Below the pieces are notes generated by a model. It did no database searches. It had not been told where the DNA came from and saw only the letters and a list, made by a program, of their open reading frames with translations. The position numbers were made by a program, and so were the translations under genes. A stretch of 45,787 bases of DNA from Anaerolineaceae bacterium (GTDB lineage Bacteria; Chloroflexota; Anaerolineae; Promineifilales; Promineifilaceae), in assembly GCA_002699125.1 (NCBI GenBank), contig PABI01000032.1, positions 79,588 through 125,374 of the forward strand, given 5' to 3'. This document shows positions 42,499 through 45,787 of this stretch, piece by piece (the first letter of the stretch is position 1; each line of letters opens with the position of its first letter).

Positions 42499-42527
42499 TT
42501 GACAGAAACTTGTCGTTGGTCTATACT
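42499..42527 (+). promoter_or_regulatory. Strong sigma-70-type promoter
   Basis: TTGACA at 42499-42504, 17-base spacer, TATACT at 42522-42527. This is the best promoter in the window. Transcription should start near 42534, about 42 bases before the ATG at 42576. It lies between two operator-like repeats. Confidence 0.8.
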
Positions 42528-42534
42528 GGCTACA

Positions 42535-42551
42535 AGTTTGCGATACAAACC
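42535..42551. promoter_or_regulatory. Operator-like inverted repeat 2 (AGTTTGC-GAT-ACAAACC)
   Basis: Same layout as repeat 1: GTTTG (42536-42540), centre CGATA, CAAAC (42546-42550). It overlaps the expected transcription start, and its centre is about 58 bases from that of repeat 1. A protein bound here would block the polymerase directly. Confidence 0.6.
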
Positions 42552-42575
42552 TTTATTTACAAAGGGAGGTTTCTG

Positions 42576-43181
42576 ATGGAAAACATGGAAAATTTAGAGC
42601 GAATTCGTCGGGTAACCCAATATTACGACCAGCTGCAGGGGTTAAGGCAGGTTCCCTTTGGCGTATTGTTTTTGCTGCTGGCCGTGTGGAAAGCCGGGTG
42701 GTGGCCCTGGTTCGATAAATGGCAGCCGCTCTCTGGCTTGTTCTTCATTGGCGCGGCGATGATCGCCTTTTGGTGGGTGGGGCTTTATTATGAACGAACC
42801 TTTGGCAAGGTGTGGCAGTCGGCCGACAGTCGGCGAAACGGCACCATCCTGGCGATTGCATTTTTGGTGGGATTGTATCTGGTGGGCTGGGCTGAGTATA
42901 AGTGGCACTGGTCAGTAAGTGGGACGGGATTGTTTACGGCCGTTAGCCTCGTTACTTACTACTTCCAAACCGGCAGCTTCCGCTTGCAGCACCTGGTTCT
43001 GGCAGGATTAATGGCTGTTGTGAGCTTGCTGCCTTTGTTTAATCTATTGCCCGTCGAGCAGGTTTATTTGTGGGGCGAGCGAGGCGTTGTTGGCGTGGCT
43101 ATCTTTGGCCTTCTTTGGTTGGTGAGCGGTCTGGTAGATCATTGGCTTTTAACCCGTGCACTGCGCCAAACTACAAACTGA
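42576..43181 (+). CDS. Six-span membrane protein linked to a winged-helix regulator
   Basis: A 201-residue protein starting MENMENLERIRRVTQYYDQL, a polar amphipathic start, then six hydrophobic segments: VPFGVLFLLLAVWKAG, LSGLFFIGAAMIAFWWVGL, GTILAIAFLVGLYLVGWAEY, GTGLFTAVSLVTYYFQ, LVLAGLMAVVSLLPLF and VAIFGLLWLVSGLVDHWLL. No transporter or enzyme signature is recognised. AAAGGGAGG lies seven bases before the ATG at 42576, which supports it over the ATG at 42438. The regulator gene starts 13 bases after its stop. The pair resembles membrane-protein/HTH_34 operons in which the regulator controls the membrane gene. Role unknown. Confidence 0.75.
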   Translation: MENMENLERIRRVTQYYDQLQGLRQVPFGVLFLLLAVWKAGWWPWFDKWQPLSGLFFIGAAMIAFWWVGLYYERTFGKVWQSADSRRNGTILAIAFLVGLYLVGWAEYKWHWSVSGTGLFTAVSLVTYYFQTGSFRLQHLVLAGLMAVVSLLPLFNLLPVEQVYLWGERGVVGVAIFGLLWLVSGLVDHWLLTRALRQTTN

Positions 43182-43193
43182 GTTGGAGATGAT

Positions 43194-43523
43194 ATGACAG
43201 ACCTTTTCGAGGAACTTGCTTCGCTAGACAAGCTCATTCATGAGCCGGCCCGACTAGCCATTTTAACAGCGTTGTCTGCCTGTGAAAGCGCTGACTTTCT
43301 CTTTTTGGGCCGTCTGACCGGTTTGTCCAAGGGAAACTTGTCCAGCCACCTTTCCAAACTCGAGGATGCCGGGCTGGTATATATTGAGAAGCAGTTCATC
43401 GGCAAAAAGCCGAATACGTTGGTGTCGTTGACGGAAAACGGCCGTACTGCCATCCAAAAGCATTGGCAGCACCTGGACAACTTACGCAACGGTGCCCAAT
43501 CCTGGCAGCCCCAAGATGAATAA
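43194..43523 (+). CDS. Winged-helix transcriptional regulator (HTH_34-like)
   Basis: A 109-residue regulator. LDKLIHEPARLAILTALSAC (about 10-29) opens the wing-helix domain, FLFLGRLTGLSKGNLSSHLS forms the recognition helix-turn-helix, and KLEDAGLVYIEKQFIGKKPN is the wing; TENGRTAIQKHW closes it. This matches the family of ArsR/MarR-like single-domain regulators. No metal or ligand-binding cysteines are apparent. GGAG lies before the ATG. It very likely binds the inverted repeats upstream of the membrane gene and represses or activates its own operon. It ends 17 bases before the convergent lipA stop. Confidence 0.85.
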   Translation: MTDLFEELASLDKLIHEPARLAILTALSACESADFLFLGRLTGLSKGNLSSHLSKLEDAGLVYIEKQFIGKKPNTLVSLTENGRTAIQKHWQHLDNLRNGAQSWQPQDE

Positions 43524-43540
43524 GTGCCAGGCACTTCATG

Positions 43541-44464
43541 CTACTCTTGGTAGATTTTGGAGAGCGCCCGCACCTGTTGTTCGGCGCGGTAGCTGCTGCG
43601 CACCAGCGGACCGCTTTCTACCCATTGGAAGCCCATCTCCAGCCCAATTTCTCGCAGTTCATTAAATTCATCGGGGTGGTAGAAGCGGGCGACGGGCAGA
43701 TGTTTTTGCCGGTTGGGCTGCAAATATTGGCCCAGCGTCAAGATGTCCACCTTGCGGTCGGCCAAATCCTGCATGACGGCCAGCAGTTCGTCCCATTCCT
43801 CACCTAAACCCAACATAATGCCGGACTTGGTCAGCACGTCGCCGTCCATCTTCTTAGCATTTTCCAATGTCACCATCGCCCAGTTGTAGTTGTCTTGCGG
43901 CTGCACCTTTTTGAAGAGACGCGGCACGGTCTCCACGTTGTGGTTTAGGATTTCCGGTCGGGCGTCCATCACAATTTTGAGGGCTTCGGCGCTGCCTTTG
44001 AAGTCAGGAATGAGCACTTCGATGGAGCAGCCGGGCTGAAGTTCGCGAATCTTACGGATAACTTCGGCAAAAATTGGCGCACCGCCATCTTTGCGTTCGT
44101 CCCGGTTGACAGAGGTGATGACGATGTGACGCAGGTTCATGGCGCGCACCGCTTCGGCGACACGCTGCGGTTCCTGCCAATCGAGAGGCAACGGCCGTCC
44201 CGTTTTAATGTCGCAAAAGGCACAGCTGCGCGTGCAAATGTCGCCCATCATCAAAAAGGTGGCGGTACCTGCCCCCCAGCATTCACCGATGTTGGGGCAT
44301 TGTGCTTCTTCGCAGACGGTGTGCAGTGCCTTGCTACGCATGAGGTGCTTCAGGCGATCGTAATTTTCGCCGGTGGGCACGCGCACTTTCAGCCACTCCG
44401 GGCGGGGCAGCCGCTTGACGGTTTCTTCGGTTGTGGTGATGGAATCAATATTTATTAAGCTCAT
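43541..44464 (-). CDS. lipA: Lipoyl synthase
   Basis: A 307-residue radical-SAM enzyme that inserts two sulfurs into octanoyl-protein to make lipoyl groups. The auxiliary cluster cysteines are C51, C56 and C62 in [12 protein letters not shown]; the radical-SAM cluster cysteines are C77, C81 and C84 in CTRSCAFC. The C-terminus holds RSSYRAEQQ, the conserved serine segment that also binds the auxiliary cluster. Length is normal. The start overlaps the lipB stop by four bases (ATGA). Confidence 0.97.
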   Translation of the reverse strand: MSLINIDSITTTEETVKRLPRPEWLKVRVPTGENYDRLKHLMRSKALHTVCEEAQCPNIGECWGAGTATFLMMGDICTRSCAFCDIKTGRPLPLDWQEPQRVAEAVRAMNLRHIVITSVNRDERKDGGAPIFAEVIRKIRELQPGCSIEVLIPDFKGSAEALKIVMDARPEILNHNVETVPRLFKKVQPQDNYNWAMVTLENAKKMDGDVLTKSGIMLGLGEEWDELLAVMQDLADRKVDILTLGQYLQPNRQKHLPVARFYHPDEFNELREIGLEMGFQWVESGPLVRSSYRAEQQVRALSKIYQE

Positions 44465-45213
44465 GCTTGCTCTTTTTTAGCCACAGAGGGCACAGAGAGT
44501 TGAGAGGATGTGTCTGCTGTGGATGGGTATTCGATTTTCAGATCAAAGATGTCTTGAAAGGCGGTGAGGATGGGTTGAACGAGTTCGGTGGTGGTGAACG
44601 GCCGTCCTAAAACCGCGCTCATACTCGTCACCCCATGCTCTTGAATGCCGCAGGGGATGATGTGGCTGAAATGGTTCAGATCTGGCTGAACGTTCAGAGC
44701 AAAACCGTGGCTGCTGATGCCTTTCGTGTTCACCCGAATGCCGATGGCGGCAATCTTTTCCGGCCCGCGCGGTGAATCAACCCAGACGCCCGTGTATCCT
44801 TTGTAGCGCCAGCCTTTGATGTCAAATCCGGCCAGCGTTTGAATGATACCCTCTTCCAAATCGCGCAAATAGAGATGCAAATCCGGTCGATTGCAGCCGC
44901 GCCGGGCAAAAATCTGCTTAAGGTTGAGGATGGGGTAGCCGACGAGCTGACCGGGGCCATGATAAGTGATGTCACCACCGCGATCCACCCAACGAAGGGT
45001 GAAGCCGCCTTCGACTAGCTGCGCTTCATCCAACAGCAGGTGGTCCAGCGTGCCGCGCCGCCCCAGCGTATAAGTGGGTGGATGTTCGAGCAGGAGGAGG
45101 TGGTGGGATGTGGAAACGGCCGTTTCTGACAAGTCCGCCACCAATTCTTTCTGCCAATCCCAGGCCGCATCATACGGTACGGTCCCCGCCCAGATTGTGT
45201 GAAGTGAGTCCAT
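44461..45213 (-). CDS. lipB: Octanoyltransferase LipB
   Basis: A 250-residue enzyme that transfers octanoate from acyl carrier protein to lipoate-dependent enzymes. Motifs: [15 protein letters not shown] (about 40-54), [19 protein letters not shown] (about 76-94), the lysine K153 in [19 protein letters not shown] and the catalytic cysteine C188 in IIPCGI. Together with lipA it completes lipoate synthesis. The last 20 residues ([14 protein letters not shown]) are encoded by a CTCTGTGCCCTCTGTGGCT-type dispersed repeat, so the tail is likely not functional. The ATG at 45213 has a TACAAT just upstream, which may mean an almost leaderless message. Confidence 0.95.
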   Translation of the reverse strand: MDSLHTIWAGTVPYDAAWDWQKELVADLSETAVSTSHHLLLLEHPPTYTLGRRGTLDHLLLDEAQLVEGGFTLRWVDRGGDITYHGPGQLVGYPILNLKQIFARRGCNRPDLHLYLRDLEEGIIQTLAGFDIKGWRYKGYTGVWVDSPRGPEKIAAIGIRVNTKGISSHGFALNVQPDLNHFSHIIPCGIQEHGVTSMSAVLGRPFTTTELVQPILTAFQDIFDLKIEYPSTADTSSQLSVPSVAKKEQA

Positions 45214-45337
45214 GCCTGTATTGTAGCGTGCTGCCTGTTTTGCCGCAGGAATATGAGGGGATTTTCAGGAATTTTGTGACGCGTCATGCGGAAACATGAG
45301 AGCGTTAGTCAGGTATCATCTATCATGCTTTATGAAG

Positions 45338-45694
45338 TTAAATCCACTCAGCAACAACTGTTTTATCGTCTATCACATTGCCTGTGTTGAGCGTAGATTT
45401 TGGCTCCAGCAGCAGCAGGTGCACCTCTTCCGGAGCGACCGGGCGATGCTCCACGCCGCGCGGCACAATGATGAATTCGCCCGCTTCCAGCCAAACGTCT
45501 TTATCGCGGAACTGCATTTGTAGACGGCCGTTCAACACCAAAAATAGCTCATCCTCATGGTCGTGGTGATGCCAGACAAACTCGCCCTGCACCTTCACGA
45601 CCTTCACATGCGAATCATTCAACTCACCCACAATACGCGGATGCCAATGGTCGTTGAAGAGCGTTAATTTTTGGGCTAAATTTACTTTTTCCAT
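45338..45694 (-). CDS. Cupin-domain protein
   Basis: A single-domain cupin of about 118 residues. The metal site is HHHDHEDELFLVLNG (about 48-62; H-x-H then E), and GEFIIVPRGVEHRPV (about 80-94) supplies the second histidine. Small cupins of this type act as metal-dependent dioxygenases, isomerases or sugar-binding proteins; no specific substrate can be read. The frame opens 23 codons further upstream, but that part is hydrophobic and unlike the fold; ATG 45694 (MEKVNLAQ) fits the family length. It is a separate unit, 124 bases upstream of lipB. Confidence 0.8.
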   Translation of the reverse strand: MEKVNLAQKLTLFNDHWHPRIVGELNDSHVKVVKVQGEFVWHHHDHEDELFLVLNGRLQMQFRDKDVWLEAGEFIIVPRGVEHRPVAPEEVHLLLLEPKSTLNTGNVIDDKTVVAEWI

Positions 45695-45787
45695 GTTTAA
45701 GTAGTTACCGGAAAGAACCTTAAAAACATATACGAGAAAAAGGAAGTGTGCGATACTAGGCAAATGCCAAAGTCACTGAATTTCACA

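Larger units (their letters stand above)
317..45531. repeat. Dispersed HIP-like palindrome ACGGCCGT, about 80 copies
   Basis: The 8-base palindrome ACGGCCGT, mostly within AACGGCCGTT or ACGGCCGTN, recurs through the entire window; the first copy is at 317 and the last at 45524. Examples: 559, 2086, 4350, 5862, 6310, 9595, 13025, 15188, 17183, 19472, 22852, 25770, 28859, 31109, 32312, 36655, 37890, 40600, 44190. About one copy per 560 bases was counted by eye; with roughly even base composition one or two would be expected. Copies are in coding and non-coding DNA and on genes of both directions. In coding regions most are read as Thr-Ala-Val (as in ETAV, GTAV); fewer give Asn-Gly-Arg or Arg-Pro-Phe. 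Confidence 0.9.

Noticed and set aside
42438..42575. Longer N-terminus for the six-span membrane protein
   Set aside because: That stretch contains the promoter and both operator-like repeats; the AGGGAGG site points to the ATG at 42576.

Overview
The window reads as a stretch of chromosome from an uncultivated, free-living bacterium, most likely a Chloroflexota lineage near Anaerolineae/Promineifilales. That placement is an inference from gene content: long multi-GAF sensor kinases, secreted proteins with Thr/Pro linkers, a lipoprotein with an NBR1-type Ig-like domain, a subtilase ending in a short hydrophobic/Arg tail, tandem S41 proteases, an F420-type reductase and abundant heptad or decad intergenic repeats. 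No phage, plasmid, insertion sequence, CRISPR array, tRNA or rRNA was seen. The most striking property is genome-wide in style. The palindrome ACGGCCGT, usually AACGGCCGTT or close to it, occurs about 80 times by eye, roughly once per 560 bp, inside genes and between them, where one or two would be expected by chance. It resembles the HIP1 element of cyanobacteria in behaviour but has a different sequence.

Layout. 1-89: start of a phosphoribosyltransferase-like gene. 209-1195: quinone oxidoreductase. 1269-4269 (minus): rhomboid protease, TPR membrane protein and AI-2E-family transporter. 4499-6647: threonine-dehydrogenase-like SDR and a cation diffusion facilitator. 6644-9658 (minus): secreted family-3 glycosidase. 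9981-13180: two S41 proteases and smpB. 13593-24320: a signalling block with a sensor kinase of about 2624 residues carrying about 12 GAF domains, a degenerate receiver, a response regulator with a kinase-like middle domain and a winged-helix output, and a 33-residue membrane peptide. 24398-30073 (minus): zinc-ribbon peptide, ABC exporter pair, PP2C phosphatase, lipoprotein and M42 aminopeptidase. 30395-33184: secreted subtilase. 33467-42275 (minus): a long run holding a cyclic-diphosphoglycerate-synthetase-like GTPase, P-loop kinase, AlkZ-like winged-helix protein, Ddn-like reductase, DUF3224, SnoaL-like, DinB, a 77-residue conserved protein, uvrA and a second DinB. 42576-43523: membrane protein with its putative regulator. 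43541-45694 (minus): lipA, lipB and a cupin.

How the parts fit. uvrA and the three genes after it are joined by 4-base stop/start overlaps, so repair and small stress-type proteins appear translationally coupled. The 13.6-24.3 kb block looks like one pathway: many-input GAF sensing, phosphotransfer to an intact receiver, then DNA binding through a PhoB-type domain. lipA and lipB form the usual lipoate synthesis pair. The membrane protein/regulator pair at 42.5-43.5 kb has a textbook sigma-70-like promoter flanked by two near-identical inverted repeats, which suggests autoregulation.
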